Shown here in pieces: positions 49,455 to 58,414 of a stretch of DNA of 64,000 nucleotides. A program made the translations under genes and the position numbers. Where the stretch lies: NCBI GenBank assembly GCA_021234155.1, contig JAJEKV010000011.1:15514441-15578440 (forward strand), read 5' to 3'. The notes under the pieces were generated by a model that was given only the letters and a program-made list of their open reading frames with translations, searched no databases and was not told where the DNA came from. Each line of letters opens with the position of its first letter. Position 1 is the first letter of the stretch. This stretch comes from Isoetes taiwanensis (lineage: Eukaryota > Streptophyta > Lycopodiopsida > Isoetales > Isoetaceae).

Positions 49455-51593
49455 TTAAAGCAAATACCATGCCCTTAGATATTTCAAAACTCGTTTGGCT
49501 GCCTCCCAATGTTTTTTTGTTGCATTGTGATTTCTTCTGCCGAGGATGTTGACTGCATAAGCAATATCAGGCCGAGTATTATTAGCCAAATAAAGCAAAC
49601 ACCCAATTAGAGCCCTATAAGGAATATTCTCCATTTGAGCAATGACTTCTTCAGTAGAATCTTGCACTTCAGTTAATTTATGTCCTGGAGTCATTGGTAT
49701 TTTTGCTGACTTTGCTTCAGTTAGGTTGAATCTTTTGAGCATATTTTCCACATGCTTATCTTGATGTAACCTCAGCCACTTTTGCTCTCTATTTCTGTCA
49801 ACCTCTATACCTAAGAACTTTTTCAGTTCACCTAGGTCTGCCATTTGAAATCGAGATTTCAAGATGTCTTTGCATAAATTTAGAATCTTCATTGAACTAG
49901 CCATCATGATACAATCATCCACATACAATGCAACTATGCAATAATCTTCACCTTGCTTGAATCTATACAGGTTACCATCATTTTGCAACTTCTCAAAATT
50001 CTGTTCTTGTAGAAATTGATTCATACATAGATACCATTCCCTTGGTGACTGTTTCAGTCCATATACAGCCCTATTTAGTTTCCATATCATGTTTTCTCCT
50101 TTCTCATAGCCTGGTGCTTGCCTCATAAAAGCCTCCTCCTCAAGTTTTGCATTTAGAAATGCTGTTTTGACATCCATATGATGCAATTCTAAATTCAGAG
50201 CATTTGCCATAGCTAATAGAATTCTGATGCTTGTAAGTTTTACTATAGGTGAATAGGTCTCATCATAATCTCTGCCCTTTTTCTGAGTGTAACCTTGAGC
50301 TACTAACCTTGCTTTAAATTTCTTGCTACCATCTGGGTTAAGCTTGATTTTGTACAACCATTTACACCCTATAATATTCTGCTTGCCATCAGATTTTACA
50401 AGTTCATATGTGTTTGTATCTTCAAATGATTTAAGTTCATCATTCATGGCTGCCATCCATTCATTTTTGTCTGGACTATCTTGAACCTCTGCAATGTTAT
50501 GTGGTATGACTTCATCCTCCAGAATTGTCATTATTTGCTCATGTTCTACTGCTCCAATACGTCTACTTTTACCCTGTTCAGTTCTGCCATAAGGTTTGTC
50601 TCCTAACTTTGCTTCTTCAAGTAATTTCTCTGCTTGAGTTTTCCTTTTCCCTTTTACTTTTACTGTATCATGTTCCTTTTGCATTTCTAGTTCTGGTTCT
50701 TGCTCCACCTCAGCAGCCTTTTGTTCATCATGTGCTTGAGGACCTTGACTCTCCTCTTCCTCTGCATTTCTTTGGATATTCTGCACCTCCTTCTCTCCTT
50801 GAACAGCCTGCTCAATCTCCTCTGTCTCATCCTCATTAGTATCAAATTCACACATAGGTTCTATACCTTTAGATACTATTTTTACTCCCTTTTTGTATCT
50901 GTGTTTGTATAAGACATTCTCATTGAATAAAACATCTCGGCTGACCACAATGGTTTTTGTTTCAGGATTATAAACTCTATATCCTTTAGCTTCATTGTCA
51001 TAGCCAACTAAAAAACCAATCTCTGCTCTATTGTCCAATTTTTTCCTTAGTTCTGAGGGGACATGAGTATATACTAAGCAACCATAAACCTTGTATTTCA
51101 TATAGTCTACTTTCTCATTTGGATTCCATACAATGTTTGGTATGTTCCCATGCAATACAGATGATGGAAGAAGATTCTGAATTTCTATGGCAGTTTGCAA
51201 GGCTTCTACCCAAAGATAATTTGGCAGGCCACTTTCCTTTAGCATAGATCTGACAGCATCCATAATTGTCCTATTTTTCCTTTCAGACACCCCATTTTGT
51301 TGAGGAGTGTACCTGCATGTTAACTGTCTTTTGATTCCATGTGTGATACAGAATATTTTAAACTTTGCAGATAGATATTCCCCTCCACGGTCTGTTCTGA
51401 TACATTTTAGCTTGTGGCTTGTTTCCCTTTCCATTTCTGCCACATATTGTTTGAATGCATTTAGAGCTTGTGATTTCTTTTCCAAGGAATACGTTTTGCA
51501 TTTTCTGCTGTAATCATCAGTGAATGTTATGAAGTATCTTTTGTTTCCTCTTCCTCTTACATTTAATGGACCACATAAGTCAGAGTGCACCAA
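49455..51593 (-). CDS. Copia integrase core and reverse transcriptase
   Basis: The long open part of pol (712 codons from the first Met; the frame itself continues upstream to a TGA at 51621). Integrase catalytic residues are visible: HSDLCGP (Asp), RTDRGGEY (Asp) and NGVSERKNRT (Glu), then the copia GKxxx-like middle and an acidic linker around residues 240-330. RT follows from residue about 380 (NEWMAAMNDE, CKWLYKIK), with HHMDVKTAFLN (motif A Asp) and ALYVDDCIMM (YVDD) near residue 560. LTR-element proteins of this kind act in virus-like particles and then insert cDNA. The reading frame is clean over 2.1 kb, in contrast to the lesions at both its ends. Confidence 0.93.
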   Translation of the reverse strand: MVHSDLCGPLNVRGRGNKRYFITFTDDYSRKCKTYSLEKKSQALNAFKQYVAEMERETSHKLKCIRTDRGGEYLSAKFKIFCITHGIKRQLTCRYTPQQNGVSERKNRTIMDAVRSMLKESGLPNYLWVEALQTAIEIQNLLPSSVLHGNIPNIVWNPNEKVDYMKYKVYGCLVYTHVPSELRKKLDNRAEIGFLVGYDNEAKGYRVYNPETKTIVVSRDVLFNENVLYKHRYKKGVKIVSKGIEPMCEFDTNEDETEEIEQAVQGEKEVQNIQRNAEEEESQGPQAHDEQKAAEVEQEPELEMQKEHDTVKVKGKRKTQAEKLLEEAKLGDKPYGRTEQGKSRRIGAVEHEQIMTILEDEVIPHNIAEVQDSPDKNEWMAAMNDELKSFEDTNTYELVKSDGKQNIIGCKWLYKIKLNPDGSKKFKARLVAQGYTQKKGRDYDETYSPIVKLTSIRILLAMANALNLELHHMDVKTAFLNAKLEEEAFMRQAPGYEKGENMIWKLNRAVYGLKQSPREWYLCMNQFLQEQNFEKLQNDGNLYRFKQGEDYCIVALYVDDCIMMASSMKILNLCKDILKSRFQMADLGELKKFLGIEVDRNREQKWLRLHQDKHVENMLKRFNLTEAKSAKIPMTPGHKLTEVQDSTEEVIAQMENIPYRALIGCLLYLANNTRPDIAYAVNILGRRNHNATKKHWEAAKRVLKYLRAWYLL

Positions 51594-51620
51594 TTCCAGA
51601 GTTTGTTGAGTTTTAGATTC

Positions 51621-52427
51621 TCACTTAGTAAAAGGCAATCTATGCAACTTTCCAAGTGCACATCCCTCACAAATTTGAACGATTTTGTTTTCACCATAAT
51701 CTATAAGCCCTTGTTTGTATAGCATTGCCAATTTCTTGTAATCTGTGTGAGCTAGTCTGTTATGCCAAAGATCTATACCAACTTCTGATATGGCATTCAC
51801 ACCACAATGTACAAGGTTGTTTAACTCAAACAAATTGCCCACTCTCTTGGCATGAAACTTTAATCCATCTTTGAGAAAAACATTACATTGCTCAGCTTCA
51901 AATGTTACTCTATATCCCAAATCACACAATTGACTGACTGAAATTAGATTTTTAATTATTGCTGGAACACACAACACATCCTCTATATTTATGATGTTTC
52001 CATTCAAGTCTTCTAGTTGCAATAATCCACTTCCTTCAATATCTTGCAAAGCACCATTGCCAACTTGAATCTTTCTTGATTTGGCAGCTGAAAATTTCTT
52101 CAACAAAAAAGTATCCTTTACTACTGATCTTTCAGCTCCAGAATCAACTATTAAATGACCAGCTTTATTAGTACATTCATTCTCATTAATAATTGCAAAA
52201 CCACTTAATACCTCATCTTCATCTTCTGCTTCTGCTTTGGTTTTTGCTTCTTGTTCTTCTCGAGCAATGTATGCTCTCTCATAGCCTCGACCCCTGCCTC
52301 TACCAGATCTTCCACTGCTGGATTCTCCTCTTCCTCTGGAAGTTCTGCCATAATTTTTAGGTGTGGGACACTTAGAGGCTGCATGGCCTCTCCCCCCACA
52401 GTTATAGCAATTAAATTCTTTTTTGAG
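51621..52427 (-). CDS. Copia zinc knuckle, protease and integrase zinc domain
   Basis: Same frame as the RT segment, from which it is separated by one in-frame TGA (51621-51623). In order: a zinc knuckle (CYNCGGRGHAASKC) near 52410-52370, an Arg/Gly/Ser-rich linker, the protease active site VDSGAE near 52155, and the integrase HHCC region (LWHNRLAHTDYKKL..CEGCALGK) near 51760-51650. The upstream end is where the nested transposon cuts the gag-pol frame. The codon phase on both sides of the insertion is the same. Confidence 0.88.
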   Translation of the reverse strand, partial: LKKEFNCYNCGGRGHAASKCPTPKNYGRTSRGRGESSSGRSGRGRGRGYERAYIAREEQEAKTKAEAEDEDEVLSGFAIINENECTNKAGHLIVDSGAERSVVKDTFLLKKFSAAKSRKIQVGNGALQDIEGSGLLQLEDLNGNIINIEDVLCVPAIIKNLISVSQLCDLGYRVTFEAEQCNVFLKDGLKFHAKRVGNLFELNNLVHCGVNAISEVGIDLWHNRLAHTDYKKLAMLYKQGLIDYGENKIVQICEGCALGKLHRLPFTK

Positions 52428-52431
52428 TTTA
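52428..52431. other. Target-site duplication, left (TTTA)
   Basis: TTTA directly precedes the left terminal inverted repeat; the same TTTA follows the right one (62828-62831). A single copy gives the continuous copia frame. Confidence 0.8.
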
Positions 52432-52456
52432 AAGCACGATTTAATTAATTAGAGAA
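52432..52456 (+). repeat. Left terminal inverted repeat
   Basis: AAGCACGATTT, A, ATTAATT, A, GAGAA. It pairs with 62803-62827 at 23 of 25 positions. Confidence 0.88.
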
Positions 52457-52950
52457 TTTCGGAATTCTCGTTTAGCATGAAATAGGTTCTTGGTTGTCTA
52501 TAAAACACCGTGAATGGTTGCAGCAGAGTAAAAGTTGACGTTTTTTCTGCTGTTTATTGGTCACAACCAGCGATGTATCCGACTTTGACATATATAAGGC
52601 TATCCCAAGCTCTTTTGTGAGTAAGAGCGGTCCACAAGAAAGAGTGAAAATACTCAGCAGGATCGCCACGGCGAAGATTTGAAGCTGCCTAGCTGACCCA
52701 TGGATGTAATATCACAAGTCCCTTAAGCTCTACACATGTATAAAAAGGAATGAAATTGATAATGAGGATCGCTATGCGGACATTTTGAGTTGTTAAAGGT
52801 ACCCACATTCTGCCAATAATTATAAGAAAGTGCTAGCAAATTTCGTGTCAAGGAAAGTTTAGACAAGAAACAAAACTTAAATAGTAAGGAAACTCAAAGA
52901 TATGGAGACTTCAAAGCATTGTAATTTATATTCCTCAAACATTTCAATGT
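52457..52950. other. Non-coding left end of the transposon
   Basis: No gene seen. It contains two weak members of the palindrome family, at 52659-52685 (GATCGCCACGGCGAAG) and 52766-52790 (GATCGCTATGCGGAC). Confidence 0.4.
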
Positions 52951-54962
52951 ACATTACTTTGCCATAGGGGCAGAAATTAGTCCATCCGGTTTCCGATATC
53001 TTGACTTAGGTACAACACCTATCTCGCCTATCCTATCTATATGTTCCCCGGCCCCTTTGTAGAAGATCTGGCTGTGTCCATCTCGGTGCCTCGTTGTTAC
53101 ATCCGGGATTTCTCTGAACATGGCTCGTGCAAGGACTTGGACATGTGGATCCTGGCCCTTCCGTCCCAAGTATCGATGTCGTGCCCTTCGACAGATCGCC
53201 CTCAGCCGCTTTCGGCAGCGAGCGATATCGGGTGCATGGAAGAGTTTGGTTTTTTTCGCTTCGGTGGAACCTCATGCTCTTGTGTGTACCGATGGCTCAC
53301 CCTCTTGAACCGGCGGGTCCACGACCATGCCTACGTATTGAAACTTCGACCCGCTTTGTCAAGAAAGGCATGTAGGCATCAAATTTTTGTTTAAAGCCCC
53401 CAATTTTTTGAAACACGGGCTCTAAGCGCAATAATACCTTTTTTTTTTTAGCCTCCGGGAAGTCTTTTTCGTTTCCTGCATTCTTTCCTCATAGCTTTTC
53501 TCATCCATTTGATCCAAGATTGTATCAATGTTAGATATATCGTTCTCTGGGTAATGTTCAAATTGATCGCGTTAGGATCATTCACGAGGCTCGCCTTATC
53601 CTCTTCAATCGTCTCCCCAAAATACGGCCCACAAGTTTTTGAGCTTATCCAGAAAGCCCTCGAAATCGGCATACTTTACCCTGGCTTTCAAAAGCAATAC
53701 TTTTCTTTCCCTGCATTAAGGCGACACGGGAAGCAGTACCTGCTGAGAAGAAATCAAGAACACAACCATCCTTGGGCACAAGCTTGTCAACTAGGTAGTA
53801 AGCATATGATGTTTTCAACTGGCACTTCAGCACGTGGTCACCTTCCATTCCGACAAACTTGTACCTGGGTTTACCCGTGAAATAAGTCTGCCATTTTTTC
53901 TTCATTTTCTCATCAGTATCTTCGTCACCACTGACAGGCATTGGTGGCAAGGGCGTGTTCTTTGGTGCAAAGGCTCATCCGTGTCAAAACGAAGCTCCAG
54001 CTCTGGCATTATCGCGTTGACCCTGGAGTCGCTTCTGTTAATGCACATATGGGTGATGTAATACTGATATTCCTTCACCCTTTTCTTGTTCACCCATCCT
54101 GGCTTGTCATATGTGCCTACAGAGATATGGGACCCGCCTTGAATCTGTTTACGGTCGCAAAAGCAATCCGCAAGTTCACGATCGCATCGAATCACAAGGT
54201 GATAAATGTTAGCGATTGTCATCTTTGGATATTCGTGTAAAGAGTTCCATGTATTTTTTGCACGTCCATAATGCAGAGAATCCTCTAATGTCTATGAACA
54301 CCATAGTTGTGTTCTCAGATACTGGAGTGGAGGTAGGAATCCCTTCCTTTGTTACAGCATGTACAACATTTTTCTTCTCCTTGATCTTGATAGCCTCTTC
54401 AGGTTTCAAAATCAATCTAATGGGTTCTAGAAATGCAACAGGCAAATTACCCACAACATGTTCCTTATTATAATTGGCTTTCACGTACTCTGTATCCGAA
54501 TCAGATATATCCAGAATCCACTGTTCCGTGAAAGCCGGAAATTCAGAAACCAACTCTTCCCAAAAAGTGTATTCCTTCTGAAGCAGCGTGGACGCGTATG
54601 ACAAAATCTCTTTCCGCATGAAGCTCAGGCTTCTAATATCAATGGCGCTACCGGCGGCATTAAACCTGCCATGATATCCGCTTTGCACCTTAATGTATGT
54701 CTTTCCTTCCAAAATCTCATCGAGAAGTTGAGAAACCTCTGCATTAGACATGCCTCGAAGGTATCTTAACCAGGTTTTGTTGAAGAAGTCCTTCGAGGGC
54801 TTATCAGGAAAATCTCCATGCTCGTCACAGATCTTTTTGTTGACCCATCTGTTGGCCACTTCCATTAACTTTCTGAACACCCGCTCCTCCATAAAAATAA
54901 ATTGCTTCTCGTCCTTTAGCTCCTTCACCTTCAACGTTGTGGTATCTATCTCGTGGTAAGTC

Positions 54963-55026
54963 CTACAAAACAAATGGTCAGGGAAATCGCGGCCGCGATG
55001 TCTTTGAGCTAAGATAATAAAAATAC
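54963..55026 (-). other. Intron (64 bp) with palindrome
   Basis: Donor GTATTT, acceptor TTTTGTAG on the minus strand. It contains ATCGCGGCCGCGAT (54986-54999). The frame is not preserved exactly across the join, so a frameshift lies nearby. Confidence 0.55.
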
Positions 55027-55375
55027 CTTCCATGCTGAGGTGGTGGCAGTACCAATGGGACCTTGAGGAGGACAACCATACGCTTTATGTTGATGCCGCA
55101 GCTGTTGAAGCTTCTCTAACAATGGCTCTCTATATACAGTGTTAGCGATGACTTCATTGCACTGAATGCTCAACTCAATATATTCTCTATCTGTCAAGTT
55201 TCCATTAAGCACTCTTGTTCTTCTCCTCGCGTAGGCTTTAGCAAACTCCATCTGCTGTTCCTGTTCTCCAACAAGACAGCATAGCAGTTGAGCTGCACAT
55301 ATATTGTGGTTACCAGATATTATCCAAAATTTCTTGCCCTTCAAGTCAACCTCTGTACTCCATGTGATCTTTTTC

Positions 55376-55440
55376 CTGAAACAATGTGCACTTGTAAGTT
55401 AGGCAGCCCACAAACCAAAATCATGAACAATAACAATCAC
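55376..55440 (-). other. Intron (65 bp), frame-exact
   Basis: Donor GTGATT, acceptor TTGTTTCAG on the minus strand. Removal joins ADPITG to KKITWSTEVD in one frame just before the ParB-like core. Confidence 0.7.
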
Positions 55441-56651
55441 CCGGTAATGGGGTCGGCGGGGACAACATCGGCGGTGTGAGCACCTCCGTGGGATACGCCT
55501 TGAAACTCTTCACGAGTCTGCACATGATCGTTTGAACGCATTCGATGCGTGAGGTTGGCAGGAGCTGGCTCGCAATCAAATATGGAGACCTTCATAAACC
55601 AGTTCACACCAAGCGGATAGAACCGTTTGAATTGTTCAAGCTTCTGCGCAATTTGTTCTGCCAATTTGCGTTCTTCCTCAGGATTGAATTTGACCTCGGT
55701 CGGCAGTTCAGAAGCGAGGGGAAATGCTAGGCTCTTGGACGATGAAACACCTGAGACGGAAGGAGGGGTGTGGGAAGAAGAAGGTTCTCCGCTATCAGAA
55801 GTAGTGAGTTTGCGGAGGTTGATTGTGAACTTCGATATCTTGTTTGGGACTATCTTTCAGCATAATAGGGGCAGCACAAATAGCCAAAGGCTGAGCAGGA
55901 TCTATAACAGCAGAAGGTTGAGCAGTGGAAACAGGCTCCACAGACAGGGCTCTGGGCTGGGTAGACTCCTCTGTTAAAGATACGGGTTTCACATGTTTTT
56001 TCTTCGCCTGAGCTCTTAACCAGTTAGTGTCCATCACGGAAGGCATCTTCTCATCTCGTTTTGCCTTCAATGCAATGCTGGGTGGTTTCTTATCTGCCTG
56101 CAAACCTTTTCTGCATGTCGAGAAGCCAGCACAATATATCCCTATTGCCTGTTATTCCGGACAGAGACAGAGATTCATAGGACTGCAGTTCCCAGCCGTA
56201 TCCTTTCGCACTGGTCGAAACATTCTTTCCAGTGGCCGGCTTGTTTAATTTGCTAGCTGTCATGAGCGAGGGGTCATAGTTTGTCCATTTAAGGACGTAC
56301 TCAATGAACTGCAAATTTTGTGTGTCCTCCACGCTGCATATAATAGCGTCTTGGACATTGTTTTTTGTTCCTTCCCACATAGCAATTACAATTCCTATCT
56401 GCTGTATGTCATCGGCTTTCTTGCCAGTCTTGAGGAACAAGCAGAGGTCTTTACGGCGGTCACCTTTCGTCTGTGGAATTGCTTGGGCAATTTCAACGCA
56501 CCACTTCCTTTCATTGGAAGGTGTGATGATCTTAGCAGGCTCAACGTCTGGACCGCGAAACAAATCCAGAGCTGCAAGCAAGAGGTGTATCAGTATTCCG
56601 TAATGCACACATTCTTCCGTAAAGTCAACACCATCTTCTTGAGAGCTCATG

Positions 56652-56821
56652 AAGATCGCGACCGCGATGCTGTTGAGCACTCAATAGGATCGCGGCCGCG
56701 ATGCTACCGAGCAGTCAGCAGGATCGCGGCCGCGATCCGTCCGAGCACTCAACAGGATCGCGGACGCGATCCGTCCGAGCAGTCAGCAGGATCGCGGCCG
56801 CGATCCTGCTGAGTTCCAGAC
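56652..56821 (+). repeat. 34-bp tandem array of GATCGCGGCCGCGATC palindromes (5 units)
   Basis: Units start at 56652, 56686, 56720, 56754 and 56788, exactly 34 bases apart. Each has a core of the type GATCGCGNCCGCGATC, then a spacer ending in GAG, then CACTCAA or CAGTCAG. The core is a near-perfect palindrome containing GCGGCCGC. Confidence 0.92.
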
Positions 56822-56880
56822 CTGTTGATCACTACATTACGAAAAGCTGAACAACAGAATTAAACATGCACTATCGTAAG

Positions 56881-56896
56881 AAATCGCGCTGGCGAT
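56881..56896 (+). repeat. Dispersed palindrome copy
   Basis: AAATCGCGCTGGCGATCTTC then TTGAG, same layout as the array units. Lies in the first intron of the minus-strand gene. Confidence 0.65.
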
Positions 56897-57008
56897 CTTC
56901 TTGAGCTGAGGGTGCTAGAACTAACCTTCTTTGAGATGGGCTTTTGGTGCCATGGATCGCGGGCGCCGGAAGGATTCGGAAAAGGGCTTCTGTACGACTG
57001 CGGCGGAA

Positions 57009-57065
57009 GGCGCTCGGGAGAGCTGAAGGCGCGAGAAACGCGGAAGGCGCTCGTCGATGGCGCAA
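57009..57065 (+). repeat. GGCGCTCG short repeat near the minus-strand gene start
   Basis: GGAAGGCGCTCG, GAAGGCGCGAG and GGAAGGCGCTCG occur at steps of 19 and 18 bases, just upstream of the ATG at 56953. Same motif as the 21-bp array at 57504. Confidence 0.6.
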
Positions 57066-57503
57066 GGCGGAAAGAAATTCTCAGAATCGCGAAAATAAAT
57101 ACTGCTATCAGAGCCGGGTTAATTTAATACGGCACGCAATAAATGCCGCGCAATAAATGCCTGCCATTAATACGGCCGGCATTCATAATTACACACCATT
57201 AATGCAGCCGCCCTTATTTATGGAGACCCAACAACTTTATTTTAAATGTGGCATTTTCCGGACAAAAGGTACTTTTGGACGTGGACCTCTAAATTCAAAA
57301 TGTGTACGATGAGTGAGAGATATAACCTTCCCCCCGTACCAACACACCACGCAATAAAAGCCCCACGGAACCAAAATGTACACGCCTCTGGAGCGCGGTT
57401 AAAGGACTGAAAAAGACAACTGAATTTAAATTTCGAACCTGAATTTCGCGCTCGATCTTAAAGGCGGGATTTCCAGTTTGTAATCGAGCAGGGTGTTCTG
57501 GAA
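57066..57503. promoter_or_regulatory. Divergent intergenic region
   Basis: Lies between the minus-strand ParB/methyltransferase-like gene and the plus-strand transposase gene and should hold at least one promoter. It has a duplicated GCAATAAATGCC (57131-57160) and ATTAATAC/ATTAATGC elements but no clear TATA box in a defined position. Confidence 0.35.
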
Positions 57504-57608
57504 GGCGCTCGTTCTTCTCGTCTGGGCGCTCGTTCTGTTCCTCGAGGCGCTCGATCTGTTCTTCAGGGCTCTAGGTCTCATCTTGAAGGCGCTCGCCTAA
57601 CTTAAGCT
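57504..57608 (+). repeat. 21-bp tandem array (GGCGCTCG type, 5 units)
   Basis: GGCGCTCG (GGCTCTAG in unit 4) starts at 57504, 57525, 57546, 57567 and 57588, exactly 21 bases apart, each followed by a T/C-rich spacer. It lies in the divergent intergenic region. Confidence 0.9.
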
Positions 57609-58029
57609 ACCGGGGTACAAAATCCTAATGCCTTACTGTTTATCCAGCTAGAAATTATCCAATTCAGGAGTGATTTTCGATTTGTTGTTTATGTATAGGT
57701 TATAATAATATTTTCCCAACAATGATGTAATTTACTGTATTGGCACCATCTCTTTCTTGGTATATCCTGTTCACGGATCTGTATAACCTGGTAAGCAAGG
57801 CCCAAATCAATTGTTTATTTCTCGGACTAATTGATAGTGAGGGGATATCACATTAACATAATGGTACTGCTAATGGTTCTGCTCTCAGGTTGACAGATCT
57901 CCATTCAAATTAACAGAAAGGCAAAGAATCGTTGTGGAAATAATAGTTGCAATTAGTATTCACGTAAACATTTAATTTGCGAGAGTTACTCAAATATCTA
58001 TTTCTTGCTCAGTTGGACCATCTGCCTAA

Positions 58030-58118
58030 AAGAATCGCGTTTGCGTTCATCCGAAGCATTTCACTTGTAAGGCGACGCGAGCTTTCATCGAATTAATCGC
58101 GATTGCGATCTTGTCGAG
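58030..58118 (+). repeat. Two dispersed palindrome copies before the first transposase intron
   Basis: AATCGCGTTTGCGTTC (58033-58048) and AATCGCGATTGCGATC (58095-58110). The second is followed by TTGTCGAG and directly by a GTAAGT donor at 58119. Confidence 0.65.
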
Positions 58119-58413
58119 GTAAGTCCAGTACGAAAGTGTTTGAGCTGAAGAAGGTTAGTTAGATTAGACAAAGATTCTAGGCAGATTCTAGGTCCACCAG
58201 AGAGGTCCAAAGGATCGCCCTCGCGATCTCCCTGGCCCCTCTGTGTCTTCTGCTGGTTATATTCATACCTATGTGGTCCAGAGGATCGCCCTCGCGATCT
58301 TCTTTAGGTATTATGTCGCCCCTTGGGGCCTTGAGTAATTTGCATTTTTTCAAGTAATGTGGTCCAGCGGATCGCCATCGCGATGTTGACGAGCAGTGTT
58401 GTCTTTCTTTTAG
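58119..58413 (+). other. Probable 5' intron of the transposase gene with three palindromes
   Basis: Donor GTAAGT at 58119 and acceptor TTTCTTTTAG at 58413, two bases before the ATG. Three palindromes, each preceded by GGTCCA, lie inside: near 58211-58228 and 58282-58299 (GGATCGCCCTCGCGATCT) and 58369-58386 (GGATCGCCATCGCGATGT). Confidence 0.6.
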
Positions 58414-58414
58414 A

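Larger units (their letters stand above)
56572..56925 (-). other. Intron (354 bp) holding the 34-bp palindrome array
   Basis: Donor GTTAGT after MAPKAHLKE, acceptor TTGCTTGCAG before ALDLFRG; the join keeps the frame. It contains the five-unit array and one further palindrome (56881-56896). Confidence 0.6.
52957..56953 (-). pseudogene. ParB-like domain plus beta-class DNA methyltransferase-like gene
   Basis: Exon 1 starts at ATG 56953 (MAPKAHLKE) and joins exon 2 at 56571 in frame over a 354-base intron. Exon 2 holds an unrecognised N-terminal region, a Ser/Pro-rich linker and FKRFYPLGV. A 65-base intron (55376-55440) is frame-exact and leads to the ParB-like core FWIISGNHNICAAQ (near 55330-55285) and a helical region. 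Another intron (54963-55026) follows. The methyltransferase-like part has VFIDIRGF near 54295, where motif IV (DPPY) is expected, and VLDFFSAGTASRVAL near 53740, motif I. The order IV then I is that of beta-class N4/N6 enzymes; the missing DPPY suggests an inactive or altered enzyme. A basic C-terminal tail ends at 52957. At least four frameshifts break it. Divergent from the transposase gene; possible role in element marking or regulation is inference. Confidence 0.6.
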
